From the NCBI RefSeq assembly GCF_031177825.1, contig NZ_JAPSKE010000009.1, positions 124,001-188,000 on the forward strand: DNA of 64,000 nt, read 5' to 3'. Each line of letters starts with the position of its first letter. Position 1 is the stretch's first letter. The stretch comes from Paenibacillus sp. (GTDB lineage: Bacteria; Bacillota; Bacilli; Paenibacillales; YIM-B00363). Both the position numbers and the translations under genes were made by a program. A model generated the notes under the pieces. It was not told where the DNA came from and did not search any database. It was given only the letters and a program-made list of their open reading frames with translations. Shown in pieces: positions 45,171 through 53,419 of this stretch.

Positions 45171-47495
45171 CTACCCCGGCAACGGCGTCAAGTCCGGCCC
45201 GAACCGGAACGTCATCCCAGGCTGCAGCTCCAGAGAGAGCGTCCTCTCCCCGTACCGCACCGTCGTTCGGCCCGCCGTGCCGGCTCGCAACGTCGCTTCC
45301 GCGAGCGCCCCGCCTTCCCAGACGAGGTCGACCTCGACGTCGCCTCGCGCGCGAAGGCCGGCGACCCGCCCCGTCGGCCAGCGCTTCGGCAGCGCCGGGA
45401 GCAGGTCGAGCTCGCCCGCGTGGCTCTGCAGCAGCAGCTCGGCGATCGCCGCCGCGCCGCCGAAGTTGCCGTCGATGACGAAGATGTTCGTCTCCGCCCC
45501 GGCGATGCCCGCTTTGGAGAAGGTGAACAAGTTATCGAAGCACAGCTTCCCGATCAAATCCGACAGCTGCCGGTGCGCCGCATCGCCGTCGCGCAGACGG
45601 GCGAAGCAGGCCGCGAACAGCGCAAGCGTAAACTCGACGTCCTCCAGCTCCGCGCGGCTCATGCGAAGCTCGAGCGTCTTCCGGGCGGCGGCCGCCAATG
45701 CCGGCGTACCGAACGGCGTCACCTGATTGCCGGGAAATAAGCCGTAGAGATGCGATAAGTGGCGATGATCCGGCTGCGCCTCGGCGTAATCCTCCAGCCA
45801 TTCCTGCAGCTGCCCCCGCGCTCCGACGCGCAGCGGCGGCAGCGCTTCCGCCGCCTCCCGCAGCCGTTCGCGCAGCGCCGCGTCCGCGTCGAGCCGTTCG
45901 GACGCCTCGATGCAAAACTCGAACAGCTCCCGCACGAGCATCTGATCCATCGTCGGCCCCATCGAAAGCGCATGCGAACGTACGCGATCGTCCCCGGTGT
46001 AAAAGCTGTTCTCCGGCGAATTGGAGGGACCGGTCACGAGCCAGCCGAACTCGGGATGGATCGTCATGTAATCGAGGAAGAACGCAGCCGCTTCCTTCAG
46101 CACCGGGTACGCCGTTCGCGCGAGGAACGCGTCGTCGCGGCCGAACGTATACCGCTCCATCAGATGCGCCGCGATCCACAAGCCGCCGGTGACGTTCAGG
46201 CCCCAAGACGTCTCCCACCCCGGCGAGGCGAACCCCCACGCGTTCGTGAAAACGTGCGCGACCCATCCGTCGCTGTCATAGAAATGACGCGCCGCCGCCC
46301 GCCCCGACGACGCCGCGAGCCGCTCCACGAACCGCATCAGCGGCGCATGACATTCGCCCAAGTGCCCGGTCTCGACCGGGTAATAGTTCATCTGCGTGTT
46401 GACGTCCAGATGATAGTCGCAGCTCCATTGCATTCGGTTCGCTTCGCCGTCGTTCCAGATGCCTTGCAGGTTCATCGGCAGCGGAGAATCCTCCCGGGAG
46501 CCGGATATCGTTAAGTACCGCGCGTATTGGTAGAACAAAGCGTACAACGCGGGGTCCTCCGGACCGCTTCCGATCCGCCGCACCCGCTCGTCGGTCGGCA
46601 GCGAAGGCTGTCCGCCGTCCCCGAGTGAAAGGGTTACTCTCGAAAATAACGCTCGATAATCGCATACATGATCCGCTTTCGCCTGCTCGTAGCCCTTGCG
46701 GATCGCCTGCGACAGCGCCGAGTCGCACGCCGATCGCCAATCCTCGCCCTCGGTCGCGCCGTAGTCGGTCGCGACGGCGACGTAGACGACCGCTTCGTCC
46801 GCGCCGCTCACGAGCAAGCCGCCGCCTTCGTTCTCGCGAACGGCGCCGCCGCGAACCGCGAGGCGAACGGCGCCCGCGCACCGCACTCCGCAGCGGCCGT
46901 CGCTGTGCATCGTCTCGAGCGCCTGCGCTTCGAAACGGATCGTTCCGTCGCCCGCCGAGGCGCCCAAGACGCGGACATAGTCGTCGCCCTCGATCCGCAG
47001 CTCGAACGACACGCCCCCCGGACGGTCGCATAAGAACCGCGAAGCAAGTACGCCGTCGACATGGGACGCGAACGCCTCGCGCCGGAAGCGCGCGCCGCCG
47101 TTCGAGTACGTTGTCGAGACGACGGCCCGCTCGAGGTCCAGCTCCCGCGTAACCCCCTCGCCCGCCGAATCGAACGTCAGCTCCATGCGGCATAACGGCA
47201 GGTTCGTGCCGAAGTTGCGCTTCGTCGGCTGCAGCCGCGCGCGAGCCTCCGCCTCCCCGCGCTCGAAGTCTCCCGCGAAAAATTCGTTCCGCATCCGCGT
47301 CAGATCCGCCTTCGTATTCGAAGGCGGATCGAGCGGCTCCGGCCGCCCCGACCAGAAGGTCGTCTCCGACAAGCTCCACGTCTCCGCGCCGATCCCTCCG
47401 TACACGACGGCGCCCAGTCGCCCGTTGCCGATTGGCAGCCCTTGCTGCCAACCCGACGCCGGACGGTCGTACCATATGCGCAAGCTGCTTGCCAC
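45171..47495 (-). CDS. Alpha-L-fucosidase/alpha-L-galactosidase, GH95
   Basis: A canonical GH95 enzyme of 774 residues. N-terminal beta-domain block PIGNGRLGAVVYGG and LSETTFWSGRPEP, the barrel with PMNLQGIWND and the catalytic strand HLDVNTQMNYYPVE (Asn at the second position; the first is Asp where many family members have Asn), GPSNSPENSF (the general-acid Glu), and C-terminal FVIDGNFGGAAAIAELLLQS. Hydrolyses terminal alpha-1,2-L-fucose or alpha-L-galactose. No signal peptide. Start GTG 47495 has AGGGG seven bases ahead. An operator identical to that of the gntR-SDR and dehydratase genes lies just upstream. Confidence 0.92.
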   Translation of the reverse strand: MASSLRIWYDRPASGWQQGLPIGNGRLGAVVYGGIGAETWSLSETTFWSGRPEPLDPPSNTKADLTRMRNEFFAGDFERGEAEARARLQPTKRNFGTNLPLCRMELTFDSAGEGVTRELDLERAVVSTTYSNGGARFRREAFASHVDGVLASRFLCDRPGGVSFELRIEGDDYVRVLGASAGDGTIRFEAQALETMHSDGRCGVRCAGAVRLAVRGGAVRENEGGGLLVSGADEAVVYVAVATDYGATEGEDWRSACDSALSQAIRKGYEQAKADHVCDYRALFSRVTLSLGDGGQPSLPTDERVRRIGSGPEDPALYALFYQYARYLTISGSREDSPLPMNLQGIWNDGEANRMQWSCDYHLDVNTQMNYYPVETGHLGECHAPLMRFVERLAASSGRAAARHFYDSDGWVAHVFTNAWGFASPGWETSWGLNVTGGLWIAAHLMERYTFGRDDAFLARTAYPVLKEAAAFFLDYMTIHPEFGWLVTGPSNSPENSFYTGDDRVRSHALSMGPTMDQMLVRELFEFCIEASERLDADAALRERLREAAEALPPLRVGARGQLQEWLEDYAEAQPDHRHLSHLYGLFPGNQVTPFGTPALAAAARKTLELRMSRAELEDVEFTLALFAACFARLRDGDAAHRQLSDLIGKLCFDNLFTFSKAGIAGAETNIFVIDGNFGGAAAIAELLLQSHAGELDLLPALPKRWPTGRVAGLRARGDVEVDLVWEGGALAEATLRAGTAGRTTVRYGERTLSLELQPGMTFRFGPDLTPLPG

Positions 47496-47526
47496 GGTGC
47501 TACCCCTTTTCGCGAGTATATAATAT

Positions 47527-47538
47527 ATCATGTATGAT
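47527..47538. promoter_or_regulatory. GntR operator, site 3 (GH95 promoter)
   Basis: ATCATGTATGAT with identical TATAT lead-in. On the minus strand it overlaps a -10-like TATATT (47522-47527) in the same geometry as at the gntR promoter. This is 11 kb from the regulator gene. Confidence 0.72.
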
Positions 47539-47662
47539 TTAAAAAGATAATTTCACTATATCATCGCTTCCTAAAGCTGTAAAGCCGCTGCCGACGTCCG
47601 CGCTTACAACGAAATAACCATTTCCTATATCTCCACCCTGTTTATGGATGTATTATACTTCA

Positions 47663-47744
47663 TTGACACGATGTACCAGTTTTGATATGGTGACGGTGAG
47701 AGAGACATTTCGCTTCCGGAAAGCGAAGTGTCTTTCCTTCATTT
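47663..47744 (+). promoter_or_regulatory. Promoter with immediate terminator ahead of the Gre-like gene
   Basis: TTGACA (47663-47668), 17 bases, TATGGT (47686-47691). About five bases after the predicted start, AGACA..TTCGCTT and AAGCGAA..TGTCT form a hairpin (47703-47733) followed by TTTCCTTCATTTT. A transcript of only about 45 nt would end here, so this looks like an attenuator. The gap 47496-47851 contains, in addition, the GH95 promoter with its operator and a 25-codon ORF. Confidence 0.6.
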
Positions 47745-47784
47745 TGACGTTGGTTTACATTAAATGGCTTAGGAAGGTGATGCT

Positions 47785-47862
47785 GTGTTTCCCGTCTTTA
47801 TTCCGCCTCTGGCGATACCCATCATCCTCGCGAAGGAGAGAACGACAAATCATGACCCATAG
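47785..47862 (+). CDS. Possible 25-residue leader peptide
   Basis: GTG 47785, with GGAAGG seven bases ahead, opens a 25-codon ORF (MFPVFIPPLAIPIILAKERT plus five residues) ending in TAG at 47862, overlapping the Gre-like start by 11 bases. It is hydrophobic and Pro-rich. The binding site is better spaced than that of the gene itself, so translational coupling is possible, but it may be chance. Confidence 0.35.
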   Translation: MFPVFIPPLAIPIILAKERTTNHDP

Positions 47863-48298
47863 ATTATTATTAGAAGGGCCGCGTCTGCAGCTGTTACATC
47901 AGCTCGTTTATTTCGACGATCACCGAGCGCGCTTCTTGGACGAGCATTATCCGGAGCAAGGGCAAGCCCGGAGCATCGTCGAGAAGACGCTGCAAATTTA
48001 TACGTCCGTGCTCGAAGACATCCTGGAAGGGGGAGCCTTCCCCGCCTTGCATGCGATCGCCCTGATCGGCAGCGAAGTCGAAATCCGTTACCTGGACGAC
48101 GGCAGCCGCGAAACCTATGCCATCGTCCTGCCGCACACCGCGGATCCGGACGACGGCCGGCTGTCCTTCCTGTCCCCGCTCGGCTTCCAGTTGTTGATGG
48201 CGCGCATAGGCGAAACCTACGAGTTGGAGCTTCCCGCCGGCATCGTTCGCGTGCGAATCGAGGGGGTACGGTTTATCCAAGGAGGTGAAACCGCTTGA
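47852..48298 (+). CDS. GreA/GreB C-terminal-domain protein
   Basis: A protein of 148 residues. The C-terminal half (ALIGSEVEIRYLDDGSRETY, IVLPHTADPDDGRLSFLSPL, GETYELELPAGIVRVRIEGV) is the FKBP-like GreA/GreB domain that binds RNA polymerase near the secondary channel. The N-terminal part is short (about 65 residues) and helical, not the usual 75-residue coiled coil with acidic tip, so cleavage stimulation cannot be assumed; it may compete with GreA, as Rnk or similar factors do. ATG 47852 has AAGGAG 13 bases ahead. The next gene overlaps its stop. Confidence 0.8.
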   Translation: MTHRLLLEGPRLQLLHQLVYFDDHRARFLDEHYPEQGQARSIVEKTLQIYTSVLEDILEGGAFPALHAIALIGSEVEIRYLDDGSRETYAIVLPHTADPDDGRLSFLSPLGFQLLMARIGETYELELPAGIVRVRIEGVRFIQGGETA

Positions 48299-48483
48299 TT
48301 CAAGTGAAGGAATTTCTGGACAGCGAGCATTCGCTCGCGGTGGACGAAGCGAATGCGTTCTTAGCTCAACTGAAGGAAGAAGACATCGTCGAAGTGAAGT
48401 ACGGCTCGATCGTGAAGAAATCCATCAACGGGACGGAAGGGCAGCGAAGCGCCATTCTGATCGTTTATCGGAAATCGGAGTAG
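48295..48483 (+). CDS. Cse60-like small sporulation protein
   Basis: A protein of 62 residues resembling Cse60, a small sigma-E-dependent sporulation protein of Bacillus: MIQVKEFLDSEHSLAVDEAN, then VEVKYGSIVKK and a C-terminal SAILIVYRK. Start TTG 48295 overlaps the Gre-like stop (TTGA) and has the full AAGGAGGTGA site six bases ahead. Coupled to the Gre-like gene. A strong terminator follows. Function unknown. Confidence 0.72.
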   Translation: MIQVKEFLDSEHSLAVDEANAFLAQLKEEDIVEVKYGSIVKKSINGTEGQRSAILIVYRKSE

Positions 48484-48509
48484 AACCGATCCATTGCCGT
48501 GAACGGAAA

Positions 48510-48538
48510 GGAGAGCCTCGGAGGGCTCTCCTTTTTTT
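48510..48538 (+). terminator. Rho-independent terminator after the Cse60-like gene
   Basis: GGAGAGCC and GGCTCTCC form the stem with a 6-base loop, followed by seven T residues. Confidence 0.88.
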
Positions 48539-48540
48539 CG

Positions 48541-48723
48541 CTACCTTTTCATGAACGACAACAGTTGAGCGATCAGCACTAGCAAAATTGTGGCCGCAAG
48601 AAGCGGTTTATATAGAAGCGATGGAAGAATCAACAGCAGCTTGAAGTGATGCAACACGAGGATCGCGAAATTCAGAAGCAACAGCGCGAAGCTCAGCCCG
48701 TTCAGGAACGATGAGGCTCTCAT
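48541..48723 (-). CDS. Small two-helix membrane protein (60 residues)
   Basis: The ORF encodes two hydrophobic helices (FALLLLNFAILVLHHF and PLLAATILLVLIAQLL) joined by a short basic loop and ends in MKR. No family recognised. ATG 48723 lies six bases after the stop of the ORF at 48730, so the two could form an operon. It ends at the terminator region shared with the Cse60-like gene. The binding site is weak (GGCGGG). Confidence 0.5.
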   Translation of the reverse strand: MRASSFLNGLSFALLLLNFAILVLHHFKLLLILPSLLYKPLLAATILLVLIAQLLSFMKR

Positions 48724-48729
48724 TATGCG

Positions 48730-48870
48730 CTACCCGCCTTTGTCGAGATATGGGCCATACCGATTCGGAACGACTCCCCGATTCCGCAGCAGCGCTAAGA
48801 TGCGAAAGGCGGCATCCCTCCCCCGCGGATCGCGTTGCGCGCGAAAGACGCATCCATCCCCGATCTTCAT
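48730..48870 (-). CDS. Small basic hypothetical protein (46 residues)
   Basis: ORF opening MKIGDGCVFRAQRDPRGRDA with a mixed basic helix (AFRILALLRNRG) and ending DKGG. ATG 48870 has GGAGGG ten bases upstream; the frame stays open to 48951 without a better start. It precedes the small membrane protein by six bases. No family recognised; a chance ORF cannot be excluded. Confidence 0.4.
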   Translation of the reverse strand: MKIGDGCVFRAQRDPRGRDAAFRILALLRNRGVVPNRYGPYLDKGG

Positions 48871-48967
48871 GCTGGGCTCACCCTCCCATACCGATGACGC
48901 GCGCTTCGCCTCGCGAAGCTGGTATAAGGATATGTGCCGCCGGCTCGCCACAATGTCTGTTTCCCTC

Positions 48968-49020
48968 GAAAAAAACGAAGCCGCTCCCGAACCGTCCGAT
49001 TCGGACGTTCAGGAGCGGCT
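48968..49020 (-). terminator. Strong terminator after the PLP-enzyme gene
   Basis: AGCCGCTCC...GTCCG and CGGAC...GGAGCGGCT form a stem of about 19 bp with loop AAT, followed on the minus strand by TCGTTTTTTT. Confidence 0.88.
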
Positions 49021-49033
49021 CCTTGCGCGACGC

Positions 49034-50209
49034 TCAATCGCGGACCAGCCTCGACCAAGCGCGTTCGATGTCCCCGATCAGCACGTCGGGATCCTCCAAG
49101 CCGATATACAACCTTGCGATCGACGGACTCTCGCCGCCTTGATTCCACCGGGCCGGCGCGGCGCCGACCGTGACCAAGCTTTCGTATCCGCCCCAGCTGA
49201 CGCCGATACGGAAATATTCCAGGTCGTCCGCCCAGGCTTTAAGAGAATCCACGGGATGCCGCGTCACGAAGGAGAACAAGCTGCCGTACCCTTGCAACTG
49301 CTTCTCCGCGAGCCCCCGTTGGGGATGCGTTGGAAGTCCCGGGTGGTTCACCCTCACGACGTCGCCTTTGCGCAGCAGATGCTCCGCCACCCGCAAGCCG
49401 CTCGCTTGATGCCGCTCCATCCGAAGCGGCAGCGTGCGGACGCCGCGCGTAATGAGCGAAGCGGTGTGGGCCGTCATGACGCTGCCGAGCAGCATGTAGC
49501 TCCGGTTGCTGATCGTCTCGATCAGGTCGCGCCGGCCGACGACGACGCCGCCTAAGCTGTCGCTATGTCCGGAAAAATACTTCGTGAGCGAATGAACGAC
49601 CAGATCGATGCCCATGGAGATCGGTCGTTGGAAGACCGGCGTCGCCCAAGAGTTGTCGATGACGGTGAGCGCGCCGGCTTCGCGAGCGATGGCCGCGACC
49701 CCCTCCAAATCCTGGAGCTCGAACAGTCCGGACGTCGGACTCTCTAAATAAATTACCTTTGTATTCGGTCGAACCGCCTGTCGGAAGGCGTCCAACTCGG
49801 AACCGTCGACGAACGTCACCTCGACCCGATACCGCGTCGAGAGATCCGCGAGGAATTCCCGCGTCGGTCCGTACGCTTGATCGACGCAGACGATATGATC
49901 TCCCGTCTGCAGCAGGGCATGCAGCGTGCCCGCGATCGCGCCCATGCCCGAGGCGAAGCAGCGGGCTTGTTCGCCGCCTTCGAGCTCGGCGATGCGCCGC
50001 TCCAAATACATAACCGTCGGATTATTCCCTCTCGAATACACATGCGCGGCAAGCACGTCCTTCATGGCGCAATCGAAGGAGGCGTGGTTTTCGAACGCGA
50101 ACAAGCTGTTCTGGTATAACGGCATCGTCACGGCGCCGTGATGGCGCGTGTCCACCGGATCGTGAGCGACTAATGTTTGTATGTGACGTTCCTCGTCGCG
50201 ATTGGTCAT
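49034..50209 (-). CDS. Cys/Met-metabolism PLP enzyme (cystathionine gamma-synthase/beta-lyase type)
   Basis: A fold-type I PLP enzyme of 391 residues. Seen: YSRGNNPTVMYLERRIAELE, the cofactor-binding SGMGAIAGTL, VIDNSWATPVFQRP (Asp), and the Schiff-base Lys in VVHSLTKYFSGHSD. Length and blocks match MetB/MetC/MetI-like enzymes or methionine gamma-lyase; the exact reaction cannot be told. ATG 50209 has GGGGAG five bases ahead. It is the last gene of an operon with a sugar-type ABC transporter (34 bases after a permease stop), an unusual association. A strong terminator follows. Confidence 0.85.
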   Translation of the reverse strand: MTNRDEERHIQTLVAHDPVDTRHHGAVTMPLYQNSLFAFENHASFDCAMKDVLAAHVYSRGNNPTVMYLERRIAELEGGEQARCFASGMGAIAGTLHALLQTGDHIVCVDQAYGPTREFLADLSTRYRVEVTFVDGSELDAFRQAVRPNTKVIYLESPTSGLFELQDLEGVAAIAREAGALTVIDNSWATPVFQRPISMGIDLVVHSLTKYFSGHSDSLGGVVVGRRDLIETISNRSYMLLGSVMTAHTASLITRGVRTLPLRMERHQASGLRVAEHLLRKGDVVRVNHPGLPTHPQRGLAEKQLQGYGSLFSFVTRHPVDSLKAWADDLEYFRIGVSWGGYESLVTVGAAPARWNQGGESPSIARLYIGLEDPDVLIGDIERAWSRLVRD

Positions 50210-50243
50210 GTATCTCCCCTACCCTTATCCGTTCCCTCTGTCT

Positions 50244-51074
50244 TTAGCCTTTTTCGGCGCCTTGCGTTAACCCTTCTACGATGTATCTTTGCGCGAAAGC
50301 GAACAAAATCACGGTCGGGATCACGGACAATACCGTGCCGGCGGACATAGCGCCCCAATCCACGTCGAACTTCATAATGAACGAGTTCATCGCGACCGGC
50401 AGCGTCTTCATCGACTCGCTGTCGATGAACATGACCGCCGCGAACAGCTCGTTCCAGTTCTGCACGAAGGCGAAGATGAACGTGGATGCGATGCCGGGCA
50501 GCATGACCGGCAGAATGACCCGATACAAGGAGCCGAGTCTGGAGCACCCGTCGATCATCGCCGCCTCCTCCAGGCTCGAAGGAATGCGCTGGAAGAAGCC
50601 GCGAAGCATTATCGTCGAGAACGGGATCAAGCCGACGGTGTACAGAATAAGCAGCGAAAACCGCGTATTGATTAGATCGAGCTCCGCCAATAACAAGTAG
50701 AGCGGCGCCAGCGAGACGAAGCCCGGCAGCATCTGGGTCGAGAAGAACGCCATCATGATTTGTTTATGACCGCGGAACGTAAACCGAGCCATGACGTATG
50801 CGCTGAGAATCGAGATGGCGATGACGATGACCGCCGACAAGACCGAGACCAGCAAGCTGTTCCCGATATATACGTGAAATTTCGATATTTTAAAAATATT
50901 GATGTAATTTTCCAACGTGAATTGCTGCGGCCAATAGTGCAACGGGAAGGAGAAAATATCCTTCTTCGGCTTTAGCGAGGTCATGACGATCCAATACAAC
51001 GGAAACACCATCAAGACGAGATGGAACGATAAGTACAGTACTTTCAAACTCAGGAGAACGCGAGACTTGGCCAT
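50244..51074 (-). CDS. ABC transporter permease (MalG type)
   Basis: A permease of 276 residues: N-terminal helix VLYLSFHLVLMVFPLYWIVM, EAA loop SSLEEAAMIDGCSRLGSLY followed by RVILPVMLPG, C-terminus IVEGLTQGAEKG. It is the cytoplasmic-membrane partner of the permease encoded upstream (one-base gap) and belongs to the CUT1-like family. Confidence 0.9.
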   Translation of the reverse strand: MAKSRVLLSLKVLYLSFHLVLMVFPLYWIVMTSLKPKKDIFSFPLHYWPQQFTLENYINIFKISKFHVYIGNSLLVSVLSAVIVIAISILSAYVMARFTFRGHKQIMMAFFSTQMLPGFVSLAPLYLLLAELDLINTRFSLLILYTVGLIPFSTIMLRGFFQRIPSSLEEAAMIDGCSRLGSLYRVILPVMLPGIASTFIFAFVQNWNELFAAVMFIDSESMKTLPVAMNSFIMKFDVDWGAMSAGTVLSVIPTVILFAFAQRYIVEGLTQGAEKG

Positions 51075-51075
51075 C

Positions 51076-51957
51076 TTAGAAGTCCCCCACTTTCTCGGAC
51101 TTCGTCACGAATAAATAGAAGATCGTATACAGCATAAGCATGGCAAGCATAATGACGCCGATCGCCGATGCGGAGCCGTAGTCGCCGCCCGACAGAATTT
51201 TCTCCATCATGAGGGAGGACAAAATATGCGTCGAACCGGCGGGTCCGCCGTTCGTAAGTCCGTAAATAAGCGATGGGTCGTTGAAGATCCAAATCGCCCG
51301 AAGCAGCGTCGTGGCAATGATCGTCGGCACGATGTACGGCAGCGTCACGCTGAAAAACTTGCGAATCGCGCCGGCGCCGTCCATGCCGGCGGCTTCGTAC
51401 AATTCGGCGGGAACGGATTGCAGCGCCGCGAGCAACATGATCGCGAAGAACGCGATGCCGTACCAAACGTTCGCGACGATCACGGACACCATCGCCCAAT
51501 TCGGGTCCGACAGAAAGCCGATCCGCTGCTCGATCAAGCCGGCGCGCATCAACAGATCGTTGACGACGCCCATCTGCGAGTTGAACATCCATTTCCAGAT
51601 CAGACCGATCAGAAATCCGGACAACGCCCACGAATAGAAGACGAAGCCTTGATATACCCCGCGTCCGCGGAAGCCTCTGCGCAGCACCAACGCCAGCGAC
51701 AACCCGATCAGAAACTGCAGGCTGAGCGAGGAGGCGACCCAGATCGCGCTGTTCCGCAGCGCATACAGAAACTTGGGGTCGTTGAAGGCATTCTCGAAAT
51801 TCTGGAAGCCGATGAATCGGACATTCGTCAAGTCGAACAGCACATAATTTTGGAAAGCCATGACGACTCCGCGAAAGAACGGATAGAAGGTAAAGACGGC
51901 GAGAAGCAGCAACGCCGGCAGCAGGCTGAACAAGATGAACGTTCTTTGTTTCGTCAT
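51076..51957 (-). CDS. ABC transporter permease (MalF type)
   Basis: A permease of 293 residues: helix FILFSLLPALLLLAVFTFYP at the start, EAA loop AELYEAAGMDGAGAIRKFF then SVTLPYI, and IMLAMLMLYTIFYLFVT near the end. ATG 51957; the frame is open 15 codons upstream but lacks a site. It follows the binding-protein gene after a hairpin. Confidence 0.9.
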   Translation of the reverse strand: MTKQRTFILFSLLPALLLLAVFTFYPFFRGVVMAFQNYVLFDLTNVRFIGFQNFENAFNDPKFLYALRNSAIWVASSLSLQFLIGLSLALVLRRGFRGRGVYQGFVFYSWALSGFLIGLIWKWMFNSQMGVVNDLLMRAGLIEQRIGFLSDPNWAMVSVIVANVWYGIAFFAIMLLAALQSVPAELYEAAGMDGAGAIRKFFSVTLPYIVPTIIATTLLRAIWIFNDPSLIYGLTNGGPAGSTHILSSLMMEKILSGGDYGSASAIGVIMLAMLMLYTIFYLFVTKSEKVGDF

Positions 51958-51988
51958 GCAAAAATCACCGCCTGAACTATGAACGCGC

Positions 51989-52013
51989 GATGGGCAACGC
52001 AAGGTTACCCATC
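51989..52013 (-). terminator. Intercistronic hairpin after the binding-protein gene
   Basis: GATGGGCAAC and GTTACCCATC form a 10-bp stem (one wobble) with a 5-base loop and no T-run. It is directly downstream of the binding-protein gene, as in the other operons. Confidence 0.6.
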
Positions 52014-52034
52014 ACAGGATCATATTAATATTTG

Positions 52035-53372
52035 TTATTTCACTGCTTCCTTCGCTTTCGACCAGAAGTTGTCCCATTCCTTCAGCGTATCCTCGACCGT
52101 AGCTTGCCCGAGCAGCATTCTTTGCCCGGATTCCATGTTGAGGGTACCCCACTGGCCGTTGGCCGGATAGTCGACCGTCGCCTTGAAGTTCAAGTACGTC
52201 TCCGGCATATTCGTCATCTCGATCAAGGTCTTGTACGGACCGGACTGGAAAAACTCGTCTTCGACGGCGGTGCTGTGAATCGGAATCGTGCCGTAGCCCT
52301 TCGAGAAAATCGTGTTTTGCTCCGGCGAAGACAAGAAGGCGATCAGCTTCCACGCCTCTTCCTTATGCTTGGAGTGCGACGCGAGGCTCCAGCCCGCGCC
52401 GCCGGCGGAGATAAGCGCTTTGCCCGCAGGACCGACCGGCATCATCGCCGAGCTCCACGTACCTTCTTCCATGTCGTTCTGCAGCGACGCGATAACGTCC
52501 GGGTCTTGCAGAAGGAATGCTGTTACGCCGGAGGTGAACGCCTGCACTTGCTCTTGGAAGCCCCAGTTCACGGAGTCCGGCGGGGAAGCTTCCTTATACA
52601 GCTTCACGTACAACTCAATCGCGGCTTTCGCTTCCGGCGTCGAGAAGATCGTGGCGCCGCTCTTCAGGAAGTTCGGGTCCGTCAGGTCGACGTTGTCGGC
52701 ATTGTAGTCGCGGACCATCGTGTCAGGCACCGAGTTGGATCCAGGACCGCCGCGGAACGAGAAGCCGTACCGGTTATTCGCCGGATCCGTCAACGCGACC
52801 GCCGCGTTCACGAGTTCTTCGTATGTCTTCGGCACTTCGATGCCTTTCTCTTTCAGCCAATCCGCCCGGTAGAACATCTGACGCTGGTACATCCCGTTCG
52901 AGATGAAGTACAGCTTCTCCTGCGTCGTGCCGACCGCGCGAGCGACGGAGGTGACCGTCTCGAAGTCGCTCCACTTCGCGGCGTAATCGTCCAGCGGCTC
53001 CAAGTAGCCGTTGTTGACGAATTCCGCGACGTTCAAATCGCGCGCTTCCAAGACGTCAAGCTCCTGCTTCGCCGCAAGCATCGTCCGGATTTTCGTGTCC
53101 GCTTGTTCGAACGGCGGAGAGATCAATTCGACCTTGATGTTCGGGTTTTCTTCTTCGAATTTGTCGATCATCGTATTCAACATGGCCGTACGGTCCGGAT
53201 TCGACAAGCTCTCGATCATGCGAAGCGTCACCGTCTCGCCGCCGCTCTTTCCGGAATCGTTGGAACCTGTTCCGGTCGATTCGCCTCCGTTGCCGCAGGC
53301 CGCGATCAAACTCGCGACGGCGACGGTAGATACCGCGACTTGCATTGACTTCTTGATCTTAAGCGCTTTCAT
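52035..53372 (-). CDS. Extracellular substrate-binding lipoprotein (CUT1-like)
   Basis: A lipoprotein of 445 residues with lipobox LIAAC around residue 26 and a Gly/Ser linker; the mature domain (VTLRMIESLSNPDRTAMLNT, EENPNIKVELISPP, GAGWSLASHSKHKEEAWKLI) is a family 1 solute-binding protein. First gene of binding protein-permease-permease-PLP enzyme. The start codon region contains a cre-like ATGAAAGCGCTTAAG. An inverted repeat AACCT-N7-AGGTT lies upstream and a GntR gene is next door. Confidence 0.9.
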   Translation of the reverse strand: MKALKIKKSMQVAVSTVAVASLIAACGNGGESTGTGSNDSGKSGGETVTLRMIESLSNPDRTAMLNTMIDKFEEENPNIKVELISPPFEQADTKIRTMLAAKQELDVLEARDLNVAEFVNNGYLEPLDDYAAKWSDFETVTSVARAVGTTQEKLYFISNGMYQRQMFYRADWLKEKGIEVPKTYEELVNAAVALTDPANNRYGFSFRGGPGSNSVPDTMVRDYNADNVDLTDPNFLKSGATIFSTPEAKAAIELYVKLYKEASPPDSVNWGFQEQVQAFTSGVTAFLLQDPDVIASLQNDMEEGTWSSAMMPVGPAGKALISAGGAGWSLASHSKHKEEAWKLIAFLSSPEQNTIFSKGYGTIPIHSTAVEDEFFQSGPYKTLIEMTNMPETYLNFKATVDYPANGQWGTLNMESGQRMLLGQATVEDTLKEWDNFWSKAKEAVK

Positions 53373-53419
53373 GCTTGTTCCCCCTTTTTATAGATGGCAA
53401 GAGTTGGTATCACACTATC

